Positions 23,111-33,169 of a stretch of DNA of 44,403 bases are shown here, piece after piece. Positions within the stretch are counted from its first letter, which is position 1. Every line of letters begins with the position of its first letter. Both the position numbers and the translations under genes were made by a program. The stretch comes from Saccoglossus kowalevskii (lineage: Eukaryota; Hemichordata; Enteropneusta; Harrimaniidae): positions 440,048-484,450 of the forward strand of contig NW_003112965.1 of assembly GCF_000003605.2 (NCBI RefSeq), read 5' to 3'. The notes under the pieces are model-generated. The model was not told the origin of the DNA, made no database searches, and saw nothing but the letters and a program-made list of their open reading frames with translations.

Positions 23111-25615
23111 CGCAGTCGCTCTATTCAAATGACCTTGGCCAAAGGTAGCTTTGATATGGCCATGTATATTTGCATAGTTATAACGGGAATGATTTGTTAT
23201 GGCATGACCATTGGAATCATTATAGAATATAACACATAAATGTCAACCCATGCTACTTTTATTGCTATAAACTCAGAGAATTGTTATGTCTAAAAAAGAC
23301 AGTTTTTACAATTTTTTTACTGTATTTCTATATTGAAATATTTTTAAATTATGTCGTAATCATATTATAATTAACATCAATCAATAAAACAATTACAGTC
23401 AATGCAGTAACGATGCCACGTTCAATAGCACACGGCTTCCGTAGAATGATTGTAATCAAATGTCACAAATAGTTTTCGCAAGAGCTAAACTATTATCTAT
23501 TCTTATCGCTTAGCAACGCGGAATGACCTTCTGAAGACTCGGATCAATCAGAAATTGATTCATGCAGTCTTTTTTCCCGTTCGTTTAATATTATTTATGC
23601 TGGTAATAATTCAATCTAATGTTTGTGGCGGATGTCAATCCCAGCGCAATCTCGATGACGAATGTATTAATTGTACACTGATTTGCAGAGACTCTGATGT
23701 TTCTGTTAAGTTACAAATTCAACCTACCATAAACTTTCTGCAAATACATTTCTACCTAGAATTATTCTTGCCTAGTTGCGTCAACCAAACAGTGTTTCAA
23801 TAGTCAACGATTAATGGTATCACACGATAGCTTTTTTATCATTGGCGTGTGTCACCCGTCTTTGTATACACAGTCACGCGATATGTCTGCCATTCTCTAC
23901 TCAAACAAACTTTAATTTTGCGTTGATTAACGTCATAAGTTGCTTTGTTTTGTATGTCTAGAAACGTACACATGCTGTCTAATTATGGGGGATTCAAGTC
24001 GTAACGTCGGTGTTAGTTATTCTCCGTGCGTAAGTGTTTATACAGCCATATCTTGAGCTTGGACCAATCAAGTTTCAATTAGACTTGGTACATTCAATGA
24101 ACACAATTTTATTTTTCAAATAGAGTTCAAAATGGCCGACTGTCATATATTTGGTACATTAATTGAACACTGTGCCCTTGATGCACGTCATTTACTTTGT
24201 TTCGAAGAATGCAGTTTCGGAGCCATACATTTGACATACCTTAACCAACCAAGTTCAAATTTCAACATAAACCAGTCAGCATTACGGAAAAACGCATGAG
24301 TTATCATCAACCTCAAAATGGCTGACTGGGGCCATCTTGATTACACGATTGCATTTCCACGGAGCCATATCTCATACATGTCGGTCGATATTATGGATAT
24401 TGCCTAGGTGGTAATACAATATTTCATGCGTATAATATAAACGGGGACTATGTCATAGGTAATCACTGATTTATTATTTCGTGCTACTCACAGTGCTTGA
24501 AATACAAATCAGACGGTGAATTCATTTCCAGGGTGTTGGTTTTAGTAATGATTGACTATAAACTTAGGTAGGGGTAAATCTTTCACAGATCGACCCTTTA
24601 TTCTGATATGTAGATTCACGCACATATCAAATACACCCGCTTCGCCTTTCATGATTACTTGTTTTCATCCTTCCGCTTATTTTCGGGGTGTCGTAACTCC
24701 CGTCGATTCAAAGTCTTATAAGCTCGTCGTTAGAGTAAAAAGTCAAGCCTCCTATCTCATCAGTGCACCAGAGTCGGAAAGGTCTTACTCCTGAATCAAA
24801 CACACTTACATATTTAAATTCACTCATAAACTGTTACGGTCTTTGAAGTGTCACGAAGGAGTACAGTCCGTAGCTATACAATGCCTAAATTCAGTTGATG
24901 TACCGCCTAATACACCTTTTTTATTTTTTTATATTTCAAGACCAAGAGTGTCTCACGCCAATCGACTAGTTTACTCGTCACATTCTATTCTACAGAACCT
25001 CTCTTTCAGTCACCAATTATGCTGTGAGTTATTTATTTATCCTTAGAATTCACATATAATTGGCCAAACTAATACCAATAAAGGGGTATGAATCGTGTCC
25101 CCAAGCTAAAGTTTTTTTCAAGTAACCTTTGAGGTCTATACAACTCAAAAACGTCGTCTAATTTCACTGTCAAAATACTCCGTTGAAATGTTGGCTTCAA
25201 TCTTGAATAGTCTTTCCCGGTTTCATTTTTATGTGAATGATTTGTCCTGTCAAACCCCAAGGCATAACCTCGACAACACTACGGCACACGCCCAGTGCTG
25301 AAACAGAACGGATATAAACACCATGTACACATTTGTACCTTGACGTCGCTTAGTCCAAATGTGGATCTGAAGGATCACTCGGCGGATAAGCCTGATTGAA
25401 TGAATAGCCACGCGGTTTTGACGATTCCGTCATACTATATAACAAGTTAAGGCATACAATAGCCAGAATAATTACACAAATGTAGTTTTTCATGATCAAT
25501 TTGGCAGTAATATACTTGATAGATACAGTGTACGAGTATGCTAAATAATAAGATTCACGGCCGGAAATGTTAGCCCTAAGTGGTTATTTACAAATTCAAT
25601 TACCAAATTATGAGC
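23111..25615. other. No gene seen; one possible old dispersed repeat
   Basis: About 2.5 kb. Between about 24060 and 24340 the text contains two AAAATGGC.GAC phrases and CCATCTTGA, a style common in old invertebrate dispersed repeats, but no second full copy is in the window. An 82-codon frame at 23555-23803 starts only at TTG and is not called. Confidence 0.35.
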
Positions 25616-25748
25616 TTAAAGGGCGGTGGTCGTCACGCCGCGTCCTGTTCGATATGGGGCTCATAGCGACGTATACAACGCGTGTAAAATACATTGTTTA
25701 TTTACATACAATTCGAACACGCGCTGCGCAACGACCACCGCCCTTTAA
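25616..25748. mobile_element. TTAA-flanked MITE, family AGGGCGGTGGTCGT, copy 1
   Basis: A 125-bp element (25620-25744) between TTAA at 25616-25619 and TTAA at 25745-25748. It has perfect 14-bp terminal inverted repeats AGGGCGGTGGTCGT and ACGACCACCGCCCT. The interior (CACGCCGCGTCCTGTTCGAT, GACGTATACAACGCGTG) recurs in inverted orientation at 32438-32543. It has no coding capacity and is probably mobilised by a TTAA-specific transposase. Confidence 0.9.
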
Positions 25749-25793
25749 AACTGGAGAGTCGACACCTGCGCACGCGCTGGAATTGAGTCCCAA

Positions 25794-25897
25794 GCGACAA
25801 TAGTAACACACGTTAAAAACGCAAATACTCATGGAAGCTAGTTTGTAAACAATGACACGCTATGATCATCTGACGCATGCACAGATGACGACTCCCC
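25794..25897. repeat. Direct duplication, copy 1 (300-bp spacing)
   Basis: About 104 bp, diverged from 26094-26190 but colinear: GCGACAA.AG.AAC, then ACGCAAA..CT.ATGG, GCT.GTTT.TAAACAA, CGCATGC.CAG..GA and a final CCCC run. The two starts are exactly 300 bp apart. Confidence 0.6.
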
Positions 25898-26093
25898 TAC
25901 TTTAAGATGTGACCTCATCGGAATAAGGAATGTTAAAATGACGCTCTCGAGTATAATTATTTGGCTTCAGCGTCTGCGCTGGTAATGTAGCATTCAATGA
26001 TTGCTCGTTGAGTACTTTATAAGTTTTATTGTTTAACTATACGTAAACGCGAATGGGGTCGTCACTAGGGAAATGAGACCTACGCGACAAGAG

Positions 26094-26190
26094 CAACGCT
26101 AAACACGCAAAGGCTTATGGGTAGACGCTTGTTTATAAACAAGGCCATCTGCCACATGCGCAGGTGATGAGCCAAACCCCCTCCCCCACC
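26094..26190. repeat. Direct duplication, copy 2
   Basis: Partner of 25794-25897, of about 70-75 percent identity by eye. The intervening 200 bp is unique, so this is either a duplicated block or the remains of one family inserted twice. Confidence 0.6.
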
Positions 26191-26736
26191 GCTTTAACAG
26201 CAATTTCCAGAATGTCTGTTATTTTCAATGTTGGAATGGTTATATTCCCGTGACAGTGCCACTTACGACAAACTTTAAAATATAGTACAATATACATAGG
26301 TATTTCAAATACACCGTTGCGGTGTAAATGCAAATAAAACTAGATGGGCATGATTATTATCCATTTTTCCAAACAAACCGTGTTAATTATACTGATGTAC
26401 TGCATACATTCGCTTTTAGTACAGCTTAGCTCCACACAAACTTAATCCTTATTGAACTCCAATCGCCTTAGAAGTCAATCATGACAGATGGCAGTCACCT
26501 TTGAAGTTTGAAATTGTAGCGAAATTCACCTAATTCTTTAATTGTATTGTGTTTGAAATCGGTATTTTGAGTTGAGTTGAAAAATTATTTTATATTTCCA
26601 CGGTCGATAACGTCGGACTGTATTACACATTGACAATTTAGATCTAGCGTTGGATATCAGTAATATCGTACAATCTGATTGGACAGCAATCCGGGTTCTT
26701 GACAAGCTTATTTCTATTCTTCTGATATGGCATTTA

Positions 26737-27259
26737 AGGTAGAAGCCTAGTAATAATTTTTAACAAAATTGGTCATAAATCGCATGACAATGTTCATTAG
26801 TTTATTATGTACAATTATGAAGCTAATGTCCCATGGTACAATGAAATAGCATTATTTTGTGTGTTACGGTTATGCTTTTTGAGAAACGTGTTCTAATATT
26901 TCTTAAAAATTGTTATTTTTAGAAAAATCCCACAGAACACAATGTTAAAGAAAAATTGCATTTTTTGGCACTTCAGAACAACAAAAAGTACTCCATCATT
27001 AACAATATATGAGTTTTTCAGCCTATGTCACCAGGCTAGATTTTGAGGTATTGCATAATATCTCTTCCATAGAAATATGTGGCAAAAGTGTTATAATAGT
27101 GTCAAAATGCGACTTTCCACTAAAATACAACCATCAATTTCTCAAAAAAAGGCTGGTGGCCCCCATTTTTTCAGTCAAAATCTTTATGTTGCCTTGGAGT
27201 ACAGTTTATTGCAAAATGAATAAATTCCGGGTATTTTAATTTAGAGTAGGCTTCTACCT
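26737..27259. mobile_element. Inverted-repeat element with AGGTAGAAGCCTA ends
   Basis: 523 bp bounded by the 13-bp perfect inverted repeats AGGTAGAAGCCTA (26737-26749) and TAGGCTTCTACCT (27247-27259). The interior is AT-rich and non-coding. TTAA overlaps the left end but not the right, so no target duplication is evident. It lies just downstream of SLC16 gene 2. Confidence 0.6.
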
Positions 27260-27352
27260 CAAAATAAAAAAAGTACATTTGTTTTCAGGAAGTGAATATA
27301 TCAAATATTCTTCTAAAATAGTGATAAAAAACATTTGAAAATAATTTAAATA

Positions 27353-27358
27353 TTTATT
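27353..27358 (-). terminator. Candidate polyadenylation signal, SLC16 gene 2
   Basis: AATAAA on the minus strand, about 117 nt after the stop codon of the second transporter gene. Confidence 0.55.
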
Positions 27359-27474
27359 AAGCTAGTTGGCGTATTACCATAGAGCGAATACAATTGAATT
27401 TAATTAATGAAACGAACACAGTTAACATTTTAAACCAATAATAAAGGATATACTTTAAATAACTAACCGGCATT

Positions 27475-27596
27475 TTAATTTGCCGACAATGTTCTAATTC
27501 TTGATGCAAGTAAAACAATTGATCCACTGCTTATAAGGACACCGGACGCGACATAGAACGAAGTGTTATAGCTACCAGACATGTCGTACAGCCAAC
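27475..27596 (-). CDS. SLC16 gene 2, coding exon 4
   Basis: Acceptor ATATTCACAG|GTTGG. Encodes the final membrane segments, ending ...RTLSAN with TAA at 27477-27475, 7 residues short of gene 1. Confidence 0.88.
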
Positions 27597-30500
27597 CTGT
27601 GAATATAAAATGTGAATAGATATAATGACGTCATGGTGCTCTATGATATGCTTGATGACATGATATAACAGTGGTATAGCACATTCTGTGTTGCATAAAG
27701 TGTTTTTTAGGACTGCCATACACGATACTAACCTGCAAATGGAGGTCCACATATATATCCTATAGCCATACACATCCAATCCCATCCAAAAGCTGTTGAG
27801 TGTTTTTCATCCCCTACACACACTCGCAGTGATACCAATACTAAAGGTTGGTAGACTCCAAACGAAAGGCCATAGCATACGACCAAGGTCACCAATGCAG
27901 GGTAGCCAGTTGTGAACGAAATACACAGAAGAATGACCCCACTACATACAACAGCTATTCCCATCAGCGTTATAGCACATATATGACCACAATCAACAAT
28001 CCAACCATGAGTAACACGTCCGATTAAACTTCCTACACCCATCATTGTTAACATGAATGCGGCGTTATTCTTTGATATGCCAACGGATATTGCTCTTGCA
28101 GCTAAATACATGATGGCGGTCATGAATCCCATACTTTCGAGAATCTGAGCAACACAAATCATCGTGAAGGTAGGTATTTCAATAAACATGCCTAAGCCCA
28201 GCGATTGAGCAAAATTTCTAGCAGCGCGAGAACAGAAGTGTCGTCTATGTCCAGGTAAGTGTGTCATAACATCGTAATTATTTTGTTTCATGTCTTTACA
28301 ATTTTTCGCAACTATCACTGAGATAAATGTTTGTTCTTTTGTATTGGAGTTATCTTCACGAGTGAATGATTTGACACTATTTTGATCAGTGCAAATAGCG
28401 GCCTTGTTATCCACACTTTGTGTACTACTACGTCCTTTGAATGGTCTAAGTAATGCACCACATACGACTAGTTGTGCATTCATACCGGCTACAAGAAACA
28501 ACGATCCTCGCCATCCATAAATTTCAATAAGAAAGTTATAAAGAGGTGGAAGGCATAGAATACCGAAACTAGATCCAGCAAACGTAATTCCATTAGCAAG
28601 TGCGTATCTCTTTTTGAAGTAATGACTGACAATGATACACGCGGACACCATAGACAGACCGTATCCCAATCCTGTAGAAAATACAAATAATAACTTCATA
28701 TTAATCTGCATATAGACAGTATAATGATTGTTATTTGAGATTAATGTAGTTTAATATGCGTATTAACGAGTATTATAGATTCGTTAACTCACCAACTAAT
28801 ACACCAAAGGTAAAGTAAAGAAACGCCAGAGAGGGTGTGAAAATTGAAGCAATTAAGCCAAGGGTAGACAGAATCCCTCCTACGATAACAACGATTCTCG
28901 CTCCAAATCTTTTGCAAAGATAATCGGCCAATAACCCTGTGAATTACAAGAATGGTAACAGTTACTGAATCAGCGTGCTAGATAGTGGTTAAAAGCATTA
29001 CAATAGTTAAGGCCACATAGCTGTGCCGTGCGTTCGGGCCAACCGTTAATTATTCATAAAAAGAGTCAATTTGTATAGTTTGTGCAAATATATGTAAATA
29101 TAGGTAAGGCTTTGGCGAAATTTGAAAGAGCAAGTAATATTTTTCAACCTGGTATTTTTATAGATTTTATTTTTCGTTCTGTTCATTCATTGTTTTTCCA
29201 GTTTAAAAAAATATGAGCTCGCTTCATCCCTTCATCCCTTGCCTATTCCTTACACTAGTTACCAGCCGATACCTTCCCGCTCACAGGAAGTGCGTACAGT
29301 TGATCATAGTTCCCGGGCTCTCTGTGGTGGCAATTCATGAGATGTCCACAATTGCTATTTGGCGAAAATCAATATTAACATTATAATTTTTATTGTATTT
29401 ATTATTGATACTGATCTTGCACGTTACTACAAAGTGACAAACACTGACAAGATTACAGATTTACAGGTACTCTTTGTGGTGATTGACTCGGGTCAAAGGT
29501 TATCGTACGCGTGGATCAAATATTGACGCTGATAAAAACAATCGAAAGATGCTGATACCACGTTTTCTTTATAAACACCACAGCCTAAGGTTATGCAGTT
29601 CACAGTTCATTAATAATAATATTGTACTCAAGTACAATGCCCATGACCATACGTAATATACAGATACTATAATGATGGCGACTAGAAAACCCTATAAATT
29701 ACATTCAATTAATTAATTAATATAAAACGAATTAAAAGCATGCTAAAAATGTTAATTTGAATACTAATATTGTAACTATGTGACAATCTCCTCTTCTATG
29801 TTTAAATTCTTTAAGTGGTCCCCTAAATAAATAAATTGCTAACTGTTATATTAGGATGAGACTGTCAGTGCTGCAACAATTTATTTTGTTTGTGTTTCGT
29901 GGTTCACTCCTAAGGGTGTAGAGCAGAATCTGTAATGAATTATTCAAATTTCATCACAGATGCCATAACCCCGAGTTTACTTCCGTAATAAACAATTGGG
30001 ACTGCGATAACCGATAACCGAACGAGTTGTTGCATTTGTTTTCTCGCTGTTCATTTGTAGTTATTAAAGGGGAGCAGAGGTGTGGCTTTTGACACTCTGT
30101 ACATGACATTTGAGATCTATGAATGAATTCTGTCGATAAAAACAACTTGTATGTGCTGCGAAATGCCCTAAATATCGGGTATAAAACGGGCTGTGAAGCA
30201 GACGACAAACGTCCGCTTTTCCTGGCGTCATTTCGCCTCTAGAGGGCCAGTCAAATGACGTCATCAGTGAACACTGATAATTGAACCCATTCATGCTAGT
30301 ATGTCAATCCCATAGAAATGCTGCTATGAAAGACCTTGTTAACTGACCAATTAAAAGTTGAAACATGGCGAAATGTTGTGCGTATGAATGCCATAACGAT
30401 TTATGTTATGTTTCTCGAAATCCCAAATAAAAAATCACGTTGTTGGTTGCGAGAAATCGGCCCGGCAGAAGAACTAACCTGAAAATGAAGACACGTACAG

Positions 30501-33156
30501 CGCTCTAGCTATAGTAAACAGTGAGTAAATAAATATTGTTTGAGTTAAAACTAAATTAGAAATACGCTAATATCACTTGAACTACAGTAATCATTTCGCC
30601 CAACTTCCCACTTTTAATCGACCGCTTAATTTCCGACCGCACTGTATTTTCCGTTCGGAAAACGACCGCATTTTTATCGTAATTTTTCTCTCACCGACTC
30701 ATTGAAAACGCTGACCGGTCGCCCGAACACTGGTCACTGGCACAGGAGTGATCGAAATAGTGGTTTTGAGTGGTACAGTTTGGGGATACAATGGGTACTA
30801 ACTATTATTAAATTCCAAACTACTCTTCAAATCTATACCGCATTGTATCAATCGCGGACGAAACTTCACCTGTGTCCTATATTAAATAACTGACTTTGCG
30901 TTATTATTATGAAAGCGATATATTACAATGTTGAAATTTTTAGAACCGGTACAACATTGTAAACAAATTTGCGTAATTAGAAAAGCAGCGCACTAAGTAA
31001 ACAACTACAAAATATACAAGTTTGCGTACAGCACCGTCAGAACTGATAACAATTTTACAAGATCAACGCGCGGAGCATGAAAGAAAAAGATTGCTAAGGT
31101 AACGTGCCTGTTCAGTGCGTGACTTAGGGGTCAAACTTCGGTCAACACACACTTGATGTCAGCATCGCCGCGCAGTAAGTTACGCAAAGAAGTTCAAGTT
31201 CAATTGCATCCCAAAATGATGTCGTTGATCACTCAGTCTTTTGAAAAATATTATAATTAGTTTCCAAGCTTTTGATGCAGCCAAATTTATTTAACTTTGT
31301 GGAAATATAATCTTTTTAATTCCCAGTCCTTTCTGTCATCATNNNNNNNNNNNNNNNNNNNNNNNNNNNNNNNNNNNNNNNNNNNNNNNNNNNNNNNNNN
31401 NNNNNNNNNNNNNNNNNNNNNNNNNNNNNNNNNNNNNNNNNNNNNNNNNNNNNNNNNNNNNNNNNNNNNNNNNNNNNNNNNNNNNNNNNNNNNNNNNNNN
31501 NNNNNNNNNNNNNNNNNNNNNNNNNNNNNNNNNNNNNNNNNNNNNNNNNNNNNNNNNNNNNNNNNNNNNNNNNNNNNNNNNNNNNNNNNNNNNNNNNNNN
31601 NNNNNNNNNNNNNNNNNNNNNNNNNNNNNNNNNNNNNNNNNNNNNNNNNNNNNNNNNNNNNNNNNNNNNNNNNNNNNNNNNNNAAGTTTTTCGCGAACGA
31701 TACAGAGCGGTATAGATTTGAAGAGCCGTTCAGAATTGTCTTTGTATATCCCCAAACATTTTGACTACTCCTGTGCCAGTGACCAGTGTTTGGGCGAGTG
31801 GTCGGTGTTTTCAATAAGCGAGCGAGGGGAAAAAAAAACGGTAAAAATGTGGTCGTTTTCCGGTCGGAAAATACAGTGCGGTCGGAAATTAAGCGATCGT
31901 TTAAAAAGGGAGAAGTTGGGCAAAATGAGTACTGTGGTTCAAGTGATATTAGCATATTTCTCATTTAGTTTTAACTCGTACAATATTTATTAACTCACTG
32001 TTTACTATAGCCAGAACGCTGTACTGTCTTCACTTTCAGGTTAGTTCTTCCACAACCAACAACGTGATTTTTTATTTGGGATTTCGAGAAACATAACATG
32101 AATCGTTATGGCATTCATAACACAACACCTCGCCATATTTCAACTTTTAATTAGTCAGTTAACAAGGTCTTTCATAGTAGCATTTATATGGGATTGACGT
32201 ACTAGCATGAATGGGTTCAATTATCAGTGTTCACTGATGACGTCATTTGACTGGCCCTCTAGAGGCGAAATGACGCCAGGAAAAGCGGACGTTTGTCGTC
32301 TGCTTCACAGCCCGTTTTATACCCGATATTTAGGGCATTTCGCAGCACATACAAGTTATTTTTATCGACAGAATTCATTCATAGATCTCAGATTTCATGT
32401 ACAGAGTGTCAAAAGCCACACCTCTGCTCCCCTTTAATGGGTAGTGGTCTTCGCGTAGCGCGTGTTTGCATTTTCACGCGTTGTATACGTCACTATGGCT
32501 TTCATATCGAACAGGACGCGGCGTGACGACCACTGACTGCCCTTTAACCTCATCTATAGTCATGGTTTTCTGTCCATGATAACCTAACCGGGTTGGGAGA
32601 AAAAAAATACACACTATTCAAATCTCAGAGGGGTTAGGACATTGCGGGGTCAGTGCCCGTGGCCGGTTCCATATAGTTACGATGAGAAAAGATAGATAAC
32701 TTATCTGGCTCCCATTTGGAAGAATGGCATTTTCACTGAAGAACGAAAAGTTGTCGGTATTGTGTTTTATTCATATCAGCAGAGCACTTAGAGATACAAC
32801 ATTTCTTGTCGCAAAGATTAACGATCTCCGCGGCGGGTACATGGCGTATTTCTCTCAAAGCATACTTGCTTGTGCTGTGCTATCGAACATTTCCGATTCT
32901 GTAAATGAACTCCGAGCTCATTGACAATAAATGATAGTATGCGAGAGTACCTACCTGACCCGGTTACAAAGGCGCCACCCAATGATCCTATAATAGCAGC
33001 TTTTGCAGCACCTTGTTGGAAATATTCCAAAAACGACACCAAAAATATCCCGCTGCTGTAAAAGTTACCTCCCGATAGGAATAAAATCGTAGCACAATTT
33101 GCTAGAATTACCCATCCATATCCGCCATCTAGGCGTGATTCTGATATGTGTGTCAT
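27475..33156 (-). CDS. SLC16/MCT-family membrane transporter, gene 2 (4 coding exons)
   Basis: Coding exons 33156-32955, 28936-28793, 28671-27733 and 27596-27475 join with GT-AG, phase-1 introns to 1407 nt (468 aa). It is a tandem paralogue of gene 1, same strand, with identical intron positions. It has DGGYGW in TM1, YFKKRYALANG, GWRG and GWLYDMSGSYNTSF. As in gene 1, the MCT1 Lys38 position is not Lys (Ser here), and the TM8 motif keeps Arg but lacks the Asp, so the substrate cannot be inferred. The start Met lies 14 nt past a GTTGCAG acceptor, so there should be an untranslated 5' exon. Intron 1 is about 4.0 kb (466 bp in gene 1) and contains a palindromic transposon, a MITE and the assembly gap. 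No disabling change was seen. Confidence 0.92.
27733..28671 (-). CDS. SLC16 gene 2, coding exon 3
   Basis: 939 nt, acceptor TTCTACAG|, donor GCAG|GTTAGT. Encodes TM4 to about TM11. The central loop (about 28220-28440) differs strongly from gene 1 and includes a short HLPGHRRHF stretch absent there, while the flanking membrane parts are almost identical in DNA. Confidence 0.93.
28793..28936 (-). CDS. SLC16 gene 2, coding exon 2
   Basis: 144 nt from AATTCACAG| to GTTG|GTGAGT. Encodes LLADYLCKRFGAR and the following segments, the same length as in gene 1. Confidence 0.92.
28937..30063. other. Intron 1 of SLC16 gene 2, downstream part; no gene seen
   Basis: AT-rich intronic DNA without recognised features up to the TTAA that opens the palindromic element. 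Confidence 0.5.
30068..30870. repeat. Left inverted arm
   Basis: Pairs with 31684-32433. Clear matching blocks include AGATCTATGAATGAATTCTG, GGCGTCATTTCGCCTCTAGA, AATCACGTTGTTGG, AATTTCCGACCGCACTGTAT, ACTGGTCACTGGCACAGGAG and CTCTTCAAATCTATACCGC. The last block shows that homology runs right up to the edge of the gap in the other arm. Confidence 0.92.
30365..30480 (+). pseudogene. THAP-like zinc-finger N-terminus, left arm (frameshifted)
   Basis: Starts MAKCCAYECHN, which fits the THAP opening M-x-x-C-C-x-x-x-x-C-x-N. A stop follows after 21 codons in this frame, but the next frame continues FLEIPNKK...CWLREIG, matching the THAP F-x-x-x-P and invariant Trp region. One frameshift therefore separates the halves. 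The distal C-x-x-H pair was not found; a splice site or truncation may explain that. THAP domains are DNA-binding modules of P-element and Kolobok transposases. Confidence 0.55.
31343..31683. other. Assembly gap (341 N)
   Basis: Undetermined bases inside the palindromic element. The true length is unknown. The three open frames that run through the Ns are artefacts. Confidence 0.99.
31684..32433. repeat. Right inverted arm
   Basis: Inverted partner of 30068-30870. It carries its own indels, including loss of 2 bp just after the THAP-like Cys pair and loss of a short stretch after CGTTGTTGGTTG. Its inner end is cut by the gap. Confidence 0.92.
32040..32136 (-). pseudogene. THAP-like zinc-finger N-terminus, right arm
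   Basis: ATG at 32136-32134 opens MARCC, then the 2-bp deletion relative to the left arm puts it in the frame reading FLEIPNKK...CWLWKN before a stop. The two arms thus each preserve a different part of the same THAP-like start, showing that the ancestral sequence was coding. Confidence 0.5.
32438..32547. mobile_element. TTAA-flanked MITE, family AGGGCGGTGGTCGT, copy 2 (inverted)
   Basis: 106 bp (32438-32543) with TTAA on each side (32434-32437, shared with the palindromic element, and 32544-32547). In reverse complement it aligns with copy 1 at 25620-25744: GTGGTCGTCACGCCGCGTCC, TGTTCGATATG, GACGTATACAACGCGTG, CACGCGCT. The ends are more worn (TGGGTAGTGGTC / GACTGCCCT). Confidence 0.85.
32955..33156 (-). 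CDS. SLC16 gene 2, coding exon 1
   Basis: Encodes residues 1-67: start, DGGYGW and TM1-TM2. The donor reads GGTCAG|GTAGGT, the same phase and sequence context as gene 1. Only the second half (from FLVSFLEYF to the donor) is closely conserved with gene 1. Confidence 0.88.
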
Positions 33157-33169
33157 CTTGTTTTTAATT

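Larger units (their letters stand above)
30064..32437. mobile_element. Kolobok-like TTAA element with very long inverted arms and THAP-like starts
   Basis: 2366 bp (30068-32433, gap included) between TTAA at 30064-30067 and TTAA at 32434-32437. The left arm (30068 to about 30870) and right arm (31684-32433) are inverted copies starting AGGGGAGCAGAGGTGTGGC. The outer 250 bp or so is nearly identical; the inner part is more diverged, with indels. Each arm has, reading inward, an ATG followed by a CC...C zinc-finger-like start. From established knowledge, TTAA duplications together with a THAP-domain transposase characterise the Kolobok superfamily. The visible centre (30871-31342) shows no coding sequence and the rest is unsequenced, so this is either a non-autonomous fold-back derivative or an element whose transposase body lies in the gap. 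It sits in intron 1 of SLC16 gene 2. Confidence 0.75.

Noticed and set aside
23555-23803. Small secreted Cys-containing protein
   Set aside because: The apparent N-terminus starts at TTG; from the first real ATG no proper signal peptide remains and no Cys pattern is recognised.
27009-27239. 76-codon frame downstream of SLC16 gene 2
   Set aside because: Lies inside the 523-bp inverted-repeat element, and no domain is visible.
31287-31964. 225-codon minus-strand frame and two others across the gap
   Set aside because: They consist mostly of Ns and sit in the inverted-repeat element.
30064-32437. Inverted arms as a simple misassembly artefact
   Set aside because: The arms differ by many substitutions and indels and each is bordered by TTAA, so they are distinct real sequences, although the gap itself is unresolved.
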